Origin: Roseovarius sp. MMSF_3350 | Lineage (GTDB): Bacteria; Pseudomonadota; Alphaproteobacteria; Rhodobacterales; Rhodobacteraceae | Direction of reading: 5' to 3' | Assembly (NCBI RefSeq): GCF_030733425.1 | Contig: NZ_JASHIZ010000018.1 | Span: forward strand, 1 to 64,000 | Length of the DNA stretch: 64,000 nt | Shown: piece after piece, positions 54,651-63,032 of the stretch | Layout of the letters: every line of letters starts with the position of its first letter | Numbering within the stretch: the stretch's first letter is position 1 | The notes under the pieces: generated by a model | The model's database searches: none | Told to the model about the DNA's origin: nothing | The model's input: the letters and a program-made list of their open reading frames with translations, nothing else | Program-made: the position numbers and the translations under genes

Positions 54651-55514
54651 ATGCGCCAGGAACGCCACGTGGCCCGTGACATAAGTTACGCCTATTCGGC
54701 GCAGACCCGTGGGGGGCGCGCCATGATCCGCACGATGGAGAACCTGACGGGCCGCATCCGGTTGATCAAACGGGCGGCAGGCTATGAGCAGGAGGTCGCG
54801 GCGGGGCGCGATTTCTGGCAGGTGATGGTGGAGCGCTATGGCCTGACGCTGGACGTGGTGGGCGGGAGCCTGGACAACATTCCGCGCACCGGGCCGCTGA
54901 TCCTGATCGCGAACCACCCCTATGGCATTCTGGACGGGCTGATGATGGGCCACATCCTGAGTCAGACGCGGGGCGATTTCCGCATCCTGGCGCATCAGGT
55001 TTTTCGCAAGGCCGAAGATCTGAACCGGATCATCCTGCCGATCAGTTTCGACGAGACGAAAGAGGCCGTCGCGCTGAATATCGAGACGCGGAAGACGGCG
55101 CTGGACTACCTGAAGGGCGGGGGCGCCATCGGGATTTTTCCCGGCGGTACGGTCAGTACGGCCGCGAAACCCTTTGCCCAACCGCTAGACCCCGGCTGGC
55201 GTGGGTTCACGGCGCGGATGATCGCCAAGTCCGACGCCACTGTAGTGCCGGTTTTCTTCGAGGGGCATACCAGCCGATTGTTCCAGTTGGCCAGTCACCT
55301 GCATACCACCCTGCGCATGGGCCTTTTGATCAAGGAATTCACCAAGCGCGTGGACACCAGCGTTCAGGTCGTGGTGGGCCAGCCCATTCCGCAGGACGAA
55401 TTGCGCGCACGCACCGGGGACACGAAATCCTTGATGGCGTTTCTGCGGCACAAGACGTATGAGCTTAGCACACGTCCGGTGAACCCGGACGAGATTGGCT
55501 TTGAATACGACTAG
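54651..55514 (+). CDS. lysophospholipid acyltransferase family protein
   Basis: A 287-residue PlsC-like acyltransferase. The catalytic block is NHPYGILDG with H89 and D95, that is, HX5D instead of the canonical HX4D. The second block is [13 protein letters not shown], and [13 protein letters not shown] [13 protein letters not shown] follows. The hydrophobic segment at 82-88 is too short for a full anchor, so the protein is probably peripheral to the inner membrane. It would acylate a lysophospholipid or ornithine lipid precursor. Start ATG 54651 behind GGAAGG. Confidence 0.87.
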   Translation: MRQERHVARDISYAYSAQTRGGRAMIRTMENLTGRIRLIKRAAGYEQEVAAGRDFWQVMVERYGLTLDVVGGSLDNIPRTGPLILIANHPYGILDGLMMGHILSQTRGDFRILAHQVFRKAEDLNRIILPISFDETKEAVALNIETRKTALDYLKGGGAIGIFPGGTVSTAAKPFAQPLDPGWRGFTARMIAKSDATVVPVFFEGHTSRLFQLASHLHTTLRMGLLIKEFTKRVDTSVQVVVGQPIPQDELRARTGDTKSLMAFLRHKTYELSTRPVNPDEIGFEYD

Positions 55515-55536
55515 GGGCGCGGGCAGCGCAGGACAG

Positions 55537-56352
55537 ATGGCAGTTGGGATTTTCGACAGCGGGCTTGGCGGCCTGACGGTTCTGAGCGCCGTGGAGGCGC
55601 GGCTGCCGGAGGTGGCGCTGGTGTATCTGGGCGACAACGCCAACGCGCCTTATGGCGTGCGCGACGCGCAGGATATCTTTGTCCGCACCAAGGCCCATGT
55701 GCAGCGGCTGTGGCATGACGAGGACTGCAACCTGGTGATTCTGGCGTGCAACACGGCGTCCGCGGCTGCGCTGCGGCGGATGCAGGAGGAAGGCGTGCCG
55801 AAGGGCAAACGCGTGCTGGGGGTGTTCGTGCCGCTGATCGAGGCGCTGACCGAGCGGCAATGGGGCGACAACTCGCCCCCGCGCGAGGTGGCAGTGAAGC
55901 ATGCCGCGCTGTTCGCCACGCCCACGACAGTCAGCAGCCGGGCCTTCCAGCGGGAACTGGCGTTCCGCGCCATAGGCGTGGATGTCGAGGCGCAGGCCTG
56001 CGGGGGGGTGGTCGACGCCATCGAGGACGGGGACATGATCCTGGCCGAGGCGCTGGTGCGCAGCCATGTGGATGCGCTGAAGCGAAAGATGCCCAATCCG
56101 CAGGCCGCTGTTCTGGGCTGCACGCATTACCCGCTGGTCGAGGACGTGTTCCAGGCCGCTTTGGGACCGGATGTCCAGGTCTATTCGCAGCCCAACCTGG
56201 TGGCGGCGAGCCTGGCCGATTACCTCAAGCGGCACCCCGAGATGGTCGAAGGGGGGACCGGCGTGCGGTTCCTGACCACGGGCGACCCCAAGCGCACCTC
56301 GGACCGGGCGACGCAGTTCCTGCGACGAGGGATCACGTTTCAGGCCGCCTGA
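55537..56352 (+). CDS. murI: glutamate racemase
   Basis: MurI makes D-glutamate for peptidoglycan. The 271-residue product has D7 in IFDSGLGG, the catalytic pair C71 (LACNTASAA) and C195 (LGCTHYPL), and H197. Start taken at ATG 55537 behind AGGA; an in-frame TTG at 55495 would overlap the acyltransferase and adds no conserved sequence. Confidence 0.95.
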   Translation: MAVGIFDSGLGGLTVLSAVEARLPEVALVYLGDNANAPYGVRDAQDIFVRTKAHVQRLWHDEDCNLVILACNTASAAALRRMQEEGVPKGKRVLGVFVPLIEALTERQWGDNSPPREVAVKHAALFATPTTVSSRAFQRELAFRAIGVDVEAQACGGVVDAIEDGDMILAEALVRSHVDALKRKMPNPQAAVLGCTHYPLVEDVFQAALGPDVQVYSQPNLVAASLADYLKRHPEMVEGGTGVRFLTTGDPKRTSDRATQFLRRGITFQAA

Positions 56353-56423
56353 GGCCAGCGCGTCGCATTGCGGGGGCGCGCATTCTTCCTTACATGACCA
56401 ACAACTGATGAAAGAGGTCTGAT

Positions 56424-57452
56424 ATGACCCATAAAATCGCCATTCTGGGCGCCTCGGGCTATACCGGCGCCGAACTTGTCCGTCTGATCGCCACCCATCC
56501 GGGCCTGGAGATTGCCGCGCTGTCGGCCAATTCCAAGGCCGGGCAGACCATGAGCCAGGCGTTTCCGCATCTGCGGCACCTCGACCTGCCGTCGCTGGTG
56601 ACGATCGACGAGATCGACTTTTCCGGGATCGACCTGTGTTTCTGCGCCCTGCCGCACAAGACCAGCCAGGAGGTTATCGCAGGCCTGCCACGCGATCTGA
56701 AGATCGTGGATCTGAGCGCGGATTTCCGGCTGCGCGACCCGGACGCCTATGAGACATGGTACGGCAACCCCCATTCGGCGGTGGAGATGCAGAAAGAGGC
56801 CGTCTATGGCCTGACCGAGTTTTACCGCGATGCCATCCGGGGCGCGCGGCTGGTGGCCGGGACGGGGTGCAACGCCGCGACGGGGCAGTACGTGCTGCGG
56901 CCCTTGATCGAGGCGGGGGTGATCGACCTCGACAACATCATCCTCGATCTCAAATGCGGGGTGTCGGGGGCCGGACGGAGCCTGAAGGAAAACCTGCTGC
57001 ACGCCGAATTGTCCGAGGGGTATCACGCCTATGCCCTGGGGGGCACGCACCGGCACCTGGGCGAATTCGACCAGGAGTTTTCCGCCATCGCGGGCCGGGA
57101 CGTGCGCATCCAGTTCACGCCGCATCTGGTGCCGGCGAACCGGGGCATCCTTGCGACGGGATATGTGAAGGGCGAGGCGAAGGCCGTTTACGAGACGCTT
57201 TACAAAGCCTATGCCGACGAGCCTTTCATCGAGGTGCTGCCCTATGGCGAAGGACCCAGCACGCGGCATGTGCGGGGCAGCAATTTTTGTCATATCGGTG
57301 TGGTCGCGGACCGGATCGACGGGCGGGCCATCGTGGTCGGCGCGCTCGACAACCTTACCAAGGGGTCGAGCGGGCAGGCGTTGCAGAACGCCAACCTGAT
57401 GCTAGGTATCGACGAGACGACGGGGCTGATGCTGGCCCCGGTGTTTCCGTAG
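56424..57452 (+). CDS. argC: N-acetyl-gamma-glutamyl-phosphate reductase
   Basis: ArgC reduces N-acetylglutamyl phosphate in arginine synthesis. The 342-residue protein has the NADP loop [13 protein letters not shown], the catalytic C149 in [11 protein letters not shown], and [10 protein letters not shown] and [15 protein letters not shown]. Start ATG 56424 behind GAAAGAGG. Downstream by 27 bp lies ccmE, so the cytochrome genes may share its transcript. Confidence 0.96.
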   Translation: MTHKIAILGASGYTGAELVRLIATHPGLEIAALSANSKAGQTMSQAFPHLRHLDLPSLVTIDEIDFSGIDLCFCALPHKTSQEVIAGLPRDLKIVDLSADFRLRDPDAYETWYGNPHSAVEMQKEAVYGLTEFYRDAIRGARLVAGTGCNAATGQYVLRPLIEAGVIDLDNIILDLKCGVSGAGRSLKENLLHAELSEGYHAYALGGTHRHLGEFDQEFSAIAGRDVRIQFTPHLVPANRGILATGYVKGEAKAVYETLYKAYADEPFIEVLPYGEGPSTRHVRGSNFCHIGVVADRIDGRAIVVGALDNLTKGSSGQALQNANLMLGIDETTGLMLAPVFP

Positions 57453-57479
57453 TTTCCCTGAGGAGAACGGGGTAGCGCG

Positions 57480-57926
57480 ATGAAATCACTGAAGAAACAA
57501 AGGCGCGTGCAGATCATTGCCGTGACGGCGATTGCGCTGGTTCTGGCCACGGGCCTGATTGGGTATGCGATGCGCGACGGCATCAACTTCTTCCGCTCGC
57601 CCAGCCAGGTGATGGCCGAGCCACCCAGCCCCTCGGAAACGTTCCGTATCGGCGGGCTGGTCGAGGAAGGCACGCTGGTGCGTGGCGAGGGCGAGACCGT
57701 GAGTTTCAGTGTGACCGATGGCGGGGCGTCGGTGCCGGTGCGCTATACCGGCGTTCTGCCCGATCTTTTTGGCGAGAACGAGGGCATGGTCGGCTTGGGC
57801 CGCTACGAGGACGGGGTGTTCACCGCGACCGAGATCCTTGCCAAGCATGACGAGGAATACATGCCCAAGGAAGTGGTCGATGCGCTGAAGGAACAGGGCG
57901 TCTACCAGGAACCGGACGGTAGCTAG
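57480..57926 (+). CDS. ccmE: cytochrome c maturation protein CcmE
   Basis: The periplasmic heme chaperone of system I. The 148-residue protein has one N-terminal anchor (about 10-30) and an OB-fold domain. The covalent heme ligand is H123 in AKHDEEYMP, with Y127 as axial ligand, exactly as in the family. The partners CcmF and CcmH follow, but are separated from it by the endolysin-holin pair. Confidence 0.96.
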   Translation: MKSLKKQRRVQIIAVTAIALVLATGLIGYAMRDGINFFRSPSQVMAEPPSPSETFRIGGLVEEGTLVRGEGETVSFSVTDGGASVPVRYTGVLPDLFGENEGMVGLGRYEDGVFTATEILAKHDEEYMPKEVVDALKEQGVYQEPDGS

Positions 57927-57934
57927 ACCCCGCG

Positions 57935-57948
57935 TTAACCAATCCTGA
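57935..57948 (+). promoter_or_regulatory. CtrA-like half site upstream of the lysis genes
   Basis: TTAACC at 57935-57940 is followed at the right spacing by TGAC where the second TTAA would be (TTAA-N7-TGAC). It is a good CtrA half site and a poor full site. It is placed 46-59 bp before the endolysin start. CtrA control of GTA lysis genes is known in Rhodobacter; its use here is inference. Confidence 0.4.
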
Positions 57949-57993
57949 CGACCCTTGCCGGCGAGTTCACATCGCTGGCCAAGGGAGCGCGGA

Positions 57994-58605
57994 ATGCAGA
58001 CTGTCTCGGAGATCGCAAAGGATATCCTGGCGCGGGAAGGCGGGTTCGTGAACGACCCCGACGACCCGGGCGGGGCCACCAATCATGGTGTGACCATCCA
58101 TACGATGCGACGGCTCGGGCTGGACCTGGACCGGGACGGGGATGTGGACGTGGCCGATGTGCGCCGTCTGAGCCGGGCGCAGGCGCAGGACATTTTCATT
58201 GACCACTATTACCACCGGCCCGGCATCGCGCGGCTGCCGCAGGTTTTGCAGGCCAGCGTGTTCGACATGTACGTGAATGCCGGGGCCAACGCGGTGAAGA
58301 TCCTGCAACGGCTGTTGCGGCAGATGGGGCACGATGTGGCCGTCGACGGCATCATCGGGCCGCAGACCATCGAGGCGGCGGAGCTTGCGCATGGTGTCGC
58401 GCCGCTGCATATCGCCGATGCCTACGGGATCGCGCGGCGGAATTACTATTTCCGGCTGGCCGATCAGCGCCCCGCGTCGCGCAAGTTCGCGCGCAACCGG
58501 GCCGGCGGCAAGGGCGGCTGGATCCGGCGGGCCGAGGCGTTCATCTCGTCGCGCTATCACATGACCCCTGCGGAGTTTCGGGACCGGGTGGCGAAATGGG
58601 ATTGA
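57994..58605 (+). CDS. GH108 N-acetylmuramidase, GTA-type endolysin
   Basis: A 203-residue peptidoglycan hydrolase. The GH108 catalytic glutamate is E15 in AREGGFVND, followed by DDPGGATNHGVT. An EF-hand-like calcium loop DLDRDGDVDVADVRRL (44-59) is usual in this family, and the C-terminal PG_binding_3 domain (about 108-200) has DGIIGPQTIEA. There is no signal peptide, so export needs the holin. Start ATG 57994 behind AAGGGAG. It resembles the lysis enzyme of the Rhodobacter GTA as I recall it; a resident prophage origin is an alternative. Confidence 0.88.
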   Translation: MQTVSEIAKDILAREGGFVNDPDDPGGATNHGVTIHTMRRLGLDLDRDGDVDVADVRRLSRAQAQDIFIDHYYHRPGIARLPQVLQASVFDMYVNAGANAVKILQRLLRQMGHDVAVDGIIGPQTIEAAELAHGVAPLHIADAYGIARRNYYFRLADQRPASRKFARNRAGGKGGWIRRAEAFISSRYHMTPAEFRDRVAKWD

Positions 58606-59183
58606 TCGAGACGGTCCTGAGCCTGATCTTCGGCGGCGGGCGCAATGCGGTGGCGGAAACGGCGGAGGTGTTCCGGGTGAATGCCGAGAGATCCGACGCC
58701 CGTGCCGCCGGGTTGCAAGGCGCGGCGCTGGCGCAGTTGGCCGCCGAGTTCGAGGCCGGGCGCAAGGGCTGGTACGACCGGTTCATCGACGGGCTGAACC
58801 GGGTGCCGCGCCCGGCCATGGCGCTTGGCACGCTGGGGCTGTTCGTGGCGGCAATGGTCGATCCGATCTGGTTTTCCGAGCGCATGCAGGGGATTGCGCT
58901 GGTGCCCGAGCCGCTATGGTGGCTGCTGGGGGCGATCGTCAGCTTCTATTTCGGCGCGCGGCATCAGGCGAAGGGGCAGGAGTTCCAGCGCTCCATCGCC
59001 GCCACCATGGCCCGTACACCGCAGGTGGTGGGCAACCTGAGATCCTTGCGCGCCTTGGAGGCGGGGAGCGTGGGGGTGGCCGATACCGGGCATGATGCGG
59101 GGCTAGCGTTGCAGGTGCAGGAGGTCGGCGGCGAGCCGAACCCGGCCCTTCGGGAGTGGCAGGAGGCGAGCCACGGACGGTAG
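58596..59183 (+). CDS. holin family protein
   Basis: A 195-residue protein whose start overlaps the endolysin stop by 10 bp. An amphipathic N-terminus (FGGGRNAVAETAEVFRVNAE) precedes two or three hydrophobic helices (about 74-92 and 104-122; VPRPAMALGTLGLFVAAMV and LWWLLGAIVSFYFGAR). A soluble C-terminal tail with TMARTPQVVG completes it. This layout matches the holins paired with GH108 endolysins in rhodobacterial GTA systems. It would form the pores that release the endolysin. Confidence 0.8.
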   Translation: MGLIETVLSLIFGGGRNAVAETAEVFRVNAERSDARAAGLQGAALAQLAAEFEAGRKGWYDRFIDGLNRVPRPAMALGTLGLFVAAMVDPIWFSERMQGIALVPEPLWWLLGAIVSFYFGARHQAKGQEFQRSIAATMARTPQVVGNLRSLRALEAGSVGVADTGHDAGLALQVQEVGGEPNPALREWQEASHGR

Positions 59184-59585
59184 GGTCGCGCGGGCTGGTG
59201 GCGCGAAGCACGACTCCGGCCGCGTGTGCTGTCCGTCATCCCCGGACTTGATCCGGGGATCTTTTGGCAGGCGAGGTCCCGGATCAAGTCCGGGACGGCG
59301 TTGCGCATCCAGCCACCCGCGCGGAATCAAGGTGCAGCTTGCTGCGCCGCCGCGCCATCGCTGCCCCCCCACCCAGGGGGCGGCGATTTGGCCGATGCGG
59401 GCACTGCGCCTGAACGTTTTTCGGATTTGGCGGGGATAAAGTGCTCTAGCCCGAAAGTTGGATCGCCACCCCGGGGGGCATCGATGGCGCGGCTCATGGC
59501 CGGCCGCGTATCCCCGCGGCAATGTGATCACCCGTCGCACCCGAAAGACGTTGGAGGCGGCGCCCGGGGCGATTATAACCGGGCC
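59184..59585. other. 402-bp intergenic region before ccmF
   Basis: No gene on either strand has both a good start and plausible composition. The left part holds an inverted pair of palindromes (59240-59296). The rest is GC-rich, with a C7 tract near 59362-59368 and several short GC inverted repeats (CCGCGTATCCCCGCGG near 59505). The ccmF start has no clear Shine-Dalgarno, so a promoter and leader for ccmF should lie in this stretch. Confidence 0.6.
59240..59296. repeat. inverted pair of palindromic repeats (BIME-like)
   Basis: CCCCGGA-CTTGA-TCCGGGG (59240-59258) and GTCCCGGA-TCAAG-TCCGGGAC (59276-59296). The cores are exact reverse complements (CCGGACTTGATCCGG and CCGGATCAAGTCCGG). The first stem is followed by ATCTTTTGG and could end the holin transcript. 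Confidence 0.75.
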
Positions 59586-61553
59586 ATGATTACCGAGCTT
59601 GGACATTTCGCCCTCATCCTCGCCTTCTTCGTGGCGTGCTTTCAGTCGGTCGTGCCGCTGATCGGCGCGCACAAGCGATGGGCGGGGTGGATGGCCGTGG
59701 CCGAGCCCGCCGCGACGTTGCAATTCGTGCTGACGCTGGGGGCGTTCGCGGCGCTGACCTGGGCCTTCGTGACCTCGGATTTCTCGCTGGAGCTGGTGGT
59801 GGCCAACAGCCACTCGGCCAAGCCGATGATTTACAAGATCACCGGTGTCTGGGGCAACCACGAAGGCTCGATGCTGTTGTGGGTGCTGATCGTGACGCTG
59901 TTCGGGGCCTTTGCGGCGTGGTTCGGGGGCAACCTGCCGCCGACGCTGAAGGCGCGGGTGCTGTCGATCCAGGGCCTGATCGGTGTGGCCTTCTTCGCCT
60001 TCATCCTGTTCACGTCGAACCCGTTTCTGCGGATGCCGGTGCCGCCTTTCGACGGGCGCGATCTGAACCCGCTGTTGCAGGACCCGGGATTGGCTTTCCA
60101 CCCGCCGTTCCTCTACCTCGGCTATGTGGGCCTCTCGATGACCTATTCCTTCGCGCTGGCGGCCCTGATCGAGGGCCGGGTCGATGCGGCCTGGGGGCGG
60201 TGGGTGCGGCCCTATACGCTGGCGGCGTGGATCTTTTTGACCATCGGCATCGCGCTTGGGTCCTGGTGGGCCTATTACGAGCTGGGCTGGGGCGGGTTCT
60301 GGTTCTGGGACCCGGTGGAAAACGCCAGCTTCATGCCGTGGCTGATCGCCGCCGCGCTGCTGCATTCGGCCATCGTGGTGGAAAAGCGCGAGTCGCTGAA
60401 AAGCTGGACCATATTGCTGGCCATCATCGCCTTCGGGTTTTCCATGATCGGCGCGTTCATCACCCGCTCGGGCGTGCTGACCTCGGTCCATGCCTTTGCG
60501 ACGGACCCGGAGCGGGGCGTGTTCCTGCTGATGATCACCGGGTTCTTCATGATGCTGGGTCTGACACTGTTCTCTTTGCGGGCGGGGGCGATGCAGGCCA
60601 AGGGGGTGTTCGGCCTGCTGAGCCGGGAAACCATGCTGGTGGCCAACAACGTGCTTTTGGGCGTGTCGGCCTTTGTCATCTTCGTGGGCACGATCTGGCC
60701 GCTGATCTCGGAGCTGATGTTCGACCGAAAGCTGAGCGTGGGCGAGCCGTTCTTCAACATGGCGTTCACCCCATTCATGGTGGTGTTGGGGCTGATCCTG
60801 CCGGTGGGCGCGATGCTGCCGTGGAAGCGGGGCAATCTGGGCCGGGTGCTGCGGCCGCTGGCGGGCGCCTTTGCGCTGGCCGTGGCGGTGGGGGCGCTGG
60901 CCTTCGCGCTGCAGACGGAGCGCAGCGCGCTTGGACCCGTGGGCCTGTTCCTTGCAGCCTGGCTGGTGTCGGGCGCGGCGGTCGATTTGTGGAGCCGCAC
61001 GGGCCGGGGCGGGGGCCGTGTGGCACGGTTGAGACGCCTGCCGCGGGCCGACTGGGGCAAGGCCGTTGCGCATGCGGGCTTTGGCGTCACAATTGCGGGC
61101 ATCGCGGGGATGCTGGCCTGGGAGGCCGAGGATATCCGCGTGGCGCAGGTGGGCGACAGTTTCGAGGTGTCGGGGCTGACCATCACGCTCGACGATGTGC
61201 GCGAGGTGGAGGGGCCGAATTACCTCTCGACCATGGCGGATGTGACACTGTCGAAGGGCGGATCCGTGGTGAGCCGGCTGACCCCGGAAAAGCGGGTCTA
61301 CCCGGTGGCGGGGATGCCGACGACCGAGGCGGCCATCGACAACGGTTTCCTGCGGGACGTGTATGTGGTGATCGGCGACGAGCAGGCGGCGGGCGGCTGG
61401 GCCGTGCGGACCTATTACAAGCCGCTGGCGAACTGGATCTGGGGCGGTGCGATCCTGATGGCCATCGGGGGCGCGCTGTCGCTCTCGGACCGGCGCTATC
61501 GCGTGGCGGCGGGGGCGCGCAAGACCCGGGCCGTGGGGGTGCCGGCGGAATGA
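59586..61553 (+). CDS. ccmF: heme lyase CcmF/NrfE family, cytochrome c maturation
   Basis: CcmF attaches heme to apocytochrome c at the periplasmic face of the inner membrane. The 655-residue protein has about 15 hydrophobic helices. The tryptophan-rich WWD motif is WGGFWFWDPVENASFMPWL, and the heme-binding histidines sit around it (VWGNHEGSMLLWV; LLHSAIVVEKR; VLTSVHAFATDP). The C-terminal periplasmic domain spans about 500-620. Start ATG 59586 has no clear ribosome site. Overlaps ccmH by 4 bp. Confidence 0.97.
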   Translation: MITELGHFALILAFFVACFQSVVPLIGAHKRWAGWMAVAEPAATLQFVLTLGAFAALTWAFVTSDFSLELVVANSHSAKPMIYKITGVWGNHEGSMLLWVLIVTLFGAFAAWFGGNLPPTLKARVLSIQGLIGVAFFAFILFTSNPFLRMPVPPFDGRDLNPLLQDPGLAFHPPFLYLGYVGLSMTYSFALAALIEGRVDAAWGRWVRPYTLAAWIFLTIGIALGSWWAYYELGWGGFWFWDPVENASFMPWLIAAALLHSAIVVEKRESLKSWTILLAIIAFGFSMIGAFITRSGVLTSVHAFATDPERGVFLLMITGFFMMLGLTLFSLRAGAMQAKGVFGLLSRETMLVANNVLLGVSAFVIFVGTIWPLISELMFDRKLSVGEPFFNMAFTPFMVVLGLILPVGAMLPWKRGNLGRVLRPLAGAFALAVAVGALAFALQTERSALGPVGLFLAAWLVSGAAVDLWSRTGRGGGRVARLRRLPRADWGKAVAHAGFGVTIAGIAGMLAWEAEDIRVAQVGDSFEVSGLTITLDDVREVEGPNYLSTMADVTLSKGGSVVSRLTPEKRVYPVAGMPTTEAAIDNGFLRDVYVVIGDEQAAGGWAVRTYYKPLANWIWGGAILMAIGGALSLSDRRYRVAAGARKTRAVGVPAE

Positions 61554-62002
61554 AACGGCTGGTCCTGATCCTCTGCCTTCTGGCCTCGCCGCTCTGGGCG
61601 GTGCAGCCGGACGAGATTCTTGACGATCCGGCGCTGGAGAAGCGCGCGCGGGAGATTTCCTCGGGCCTGCGCTGTCTGGTGTGCCGCAACGAGAGCATCG
61701 ACGACTCCAACGCCGACCTGGCCCGCGACCTGCGCCTGCTGGTGCGCGAGCGGCTGGTGGCGGGCGACAGCGACGAGGAGGTCGTGGAGTTCGTGGTGGA
61801 TCGCTATGGCGAATACGTCCTGCTGAACCCGGTGGCGAGCGGCAGCAACCTGGTGCTATGGCTGGCCGGGCCGGTGATGCTGCTTTTGGGCGGGCTGCTG
61901 GCGGCGGTCTATATCCGGGGGCGCGCGGGCGCGAAACCGGAGGACGAGGCGGGGCTGAGTGCCGCCGAAGAGGCGCGGCTGCGCGAAATCATGAAGGACT
62001 GA
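61550..62002 (+). CDS. ccmH: cytochrome c-type biogenesis protein CcmH (CcmL/CycL)
   Basis: A 150-residue thiol reductant for apocytochrome c. A signal peptide (1-18) is followed by the active motif L-R-C42-L-V-C45-R-N-E-S-I, a three-helix periplasmic domain, one transmembrane helix (about 104-124) and a short cytoplasmic tail. It is the short form, without the TPR domain (CcmI), which is not found in the window. Start overlaps the ccmF stop as ATGA. Confidence 0.95.
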   Translation: MKRLVLILCLLASPLWAVQPDEILDDPALEKRAREISSGLRCLVCRNESIDDSNADLARDLRLLVRERLVAGDSDEEVVEFVVDRYGEYVLLNPVASGSNLVLWLAGPVMLLLGGLLAAVYIRGRAGAKPEDEAGLSAAEEARLREIMKD

Positions 62003-62075
62003 CGCGCCGTCGCGCGTTGCAATTGGCGGCAAGGCGGGGTTGATTGGCGACACACGCCAGATGGAGGCCCGGCCG

Positions 62076-62855
62076 ATGACGACCTATCAGACCCTGACAT
62101 ACGACCTGAGTGACGACATCGCCGTGCTGCGGATGAACCGCGCCGACAAGATGAACGCGCTCAACACCCAGATGCGGGCCGAGATCACCGACGCGATGCA
62201 GCGCGCAAGTCGCGAGGCGCGGGTGGTGGCGCTGACCGGCAACGGCAAGGCGTTCTGTTCGGGGCAGGATCTGTCGGACAACGGAACGGCGGCGGCGCTG
62301 GACGTGGAGCGCGTGCTGCGCGACGAGTACGAGCCGATGCTGCGGATGATTTCCGACTGCCCGGTTCCCACCATCGCGGCGGTGAACGGACCGGCGGCGG
62401 GGGCGGGGGCGAACCTGGCGCTGGCCTTTGACGTGGTGATCGCGACCGAGAGCGCCTATTTCCTGCAGGCCTTCGCGCGGATCGGGCTGATCCCAGATGC
62501 GGGTGGCACCTATTGGATGCCGCGGCAGGTGGGCGCGGCCAAGGCGATGGGTGCGGCGCTGTTCGCCGAGCCGATTTCGGCGCGGCAGGCGGATGCCTGG
62601 GGCCTGATCTGGGAAGCGGTCGAGGATGACGCGTTCGAGATGCACTGGCAGGCGCGGGCGGCGCAGCTGGCCAAGGGGCCGACGGCGGCCTATGGCGGGA
62701 TCAAGCGCGCGGTGCGCGGCAGTTGGGAAAACGGGTTCGACAAGCAGCTAGACCTCGAGGCGCAGTTGCAGGGCGAATGCGGCCGGACACGGGATTTCCA
62801 GGAAGGCGTGACCGCCTTTCTGGACAAGCGCAAGCCGGAATACGAGGGGCGCTGA
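62076..62855 (+). CDS. enoyl-CoA hydratase/isomerase family protein, PaaG-like
   Basis: A 259-residue crotonase. The oxyanion-hole segments are AFCSGQDLSD (about 72-81) and [16 protein letters not shown]. The catalytic region ARIGLIPDAGGTYWMPRQVG has aspartate, not the second glutamate of hydratases, as in the ring-epoxide isomerase PaaG. An isomerase in phenylacetate breakdown, which would use the phenylacetyl-CoA made by the indolepyruvate oxidoreductase, is possible but not proven; no other paa gene is in view. Start ATG 62076, eight bases after GGAGG. Confidence 0.85.
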   Translation: MTTYQTLTYDLSDDIAVLRMNRADKMNALNTQMRAEITDAMQRASREARVVALTGNGKAFCSGQDLSDNGTAAALDVERVLRDEYEPMLRMISDCPVPTIAAVNGPAAGAGANLALAFDVVIATESAYFLQAFARIGLIPDAGGTYWMPRQVGAAKAMGAALFAEPISARQADAWGLIWEAVEDDAFEMHWQARAAQLAKGPTAAYGGIKRAVRGSWENGFDKQLDLEAQLQGECGRTRDFQEGVTAFLDKRKPEYEGR

Positions 62856-63032
62856 TCAGGCCGAGAGGCCGACCGGTTCCACGTCGCTGAGCTGGATGCT
62901 GTCGCCGGGGCTGAGCATGGCGAGGCTGTTGACATATTACAGGCAGATCGCCGAGCATTTTCGCCATGCGTGGAACGATGCCGCGAAAATCGAACGCTTG
63001 ACGAGCCGCCGGGGCCGGAGCGGGGTAACCTT
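62856..63032. other. 177-bp gap with possible gene remnants
   Basis: No convincing gene. Two short readings stand out. On the minus strand a frame ending at 62856 reads MLSPGDSIQLSDVEPVGLSA with a stop soon upstream. On the plus strand a 42-codon frame (62917-63045) reads MARLLTYYRQIAEHFRHAWN and on. Neither has a ribosome site. Codon use in the second is less GC-biased than that of the neighbours. Confidence 0.4.

Noticed and set aside
55495..55536. Earlier TTG start of murI overlapping the acyltransferase
   Set aside because: The extension is not conserved-looking, and ATG 55537 begins exactly at the usual MurI N-terminus.
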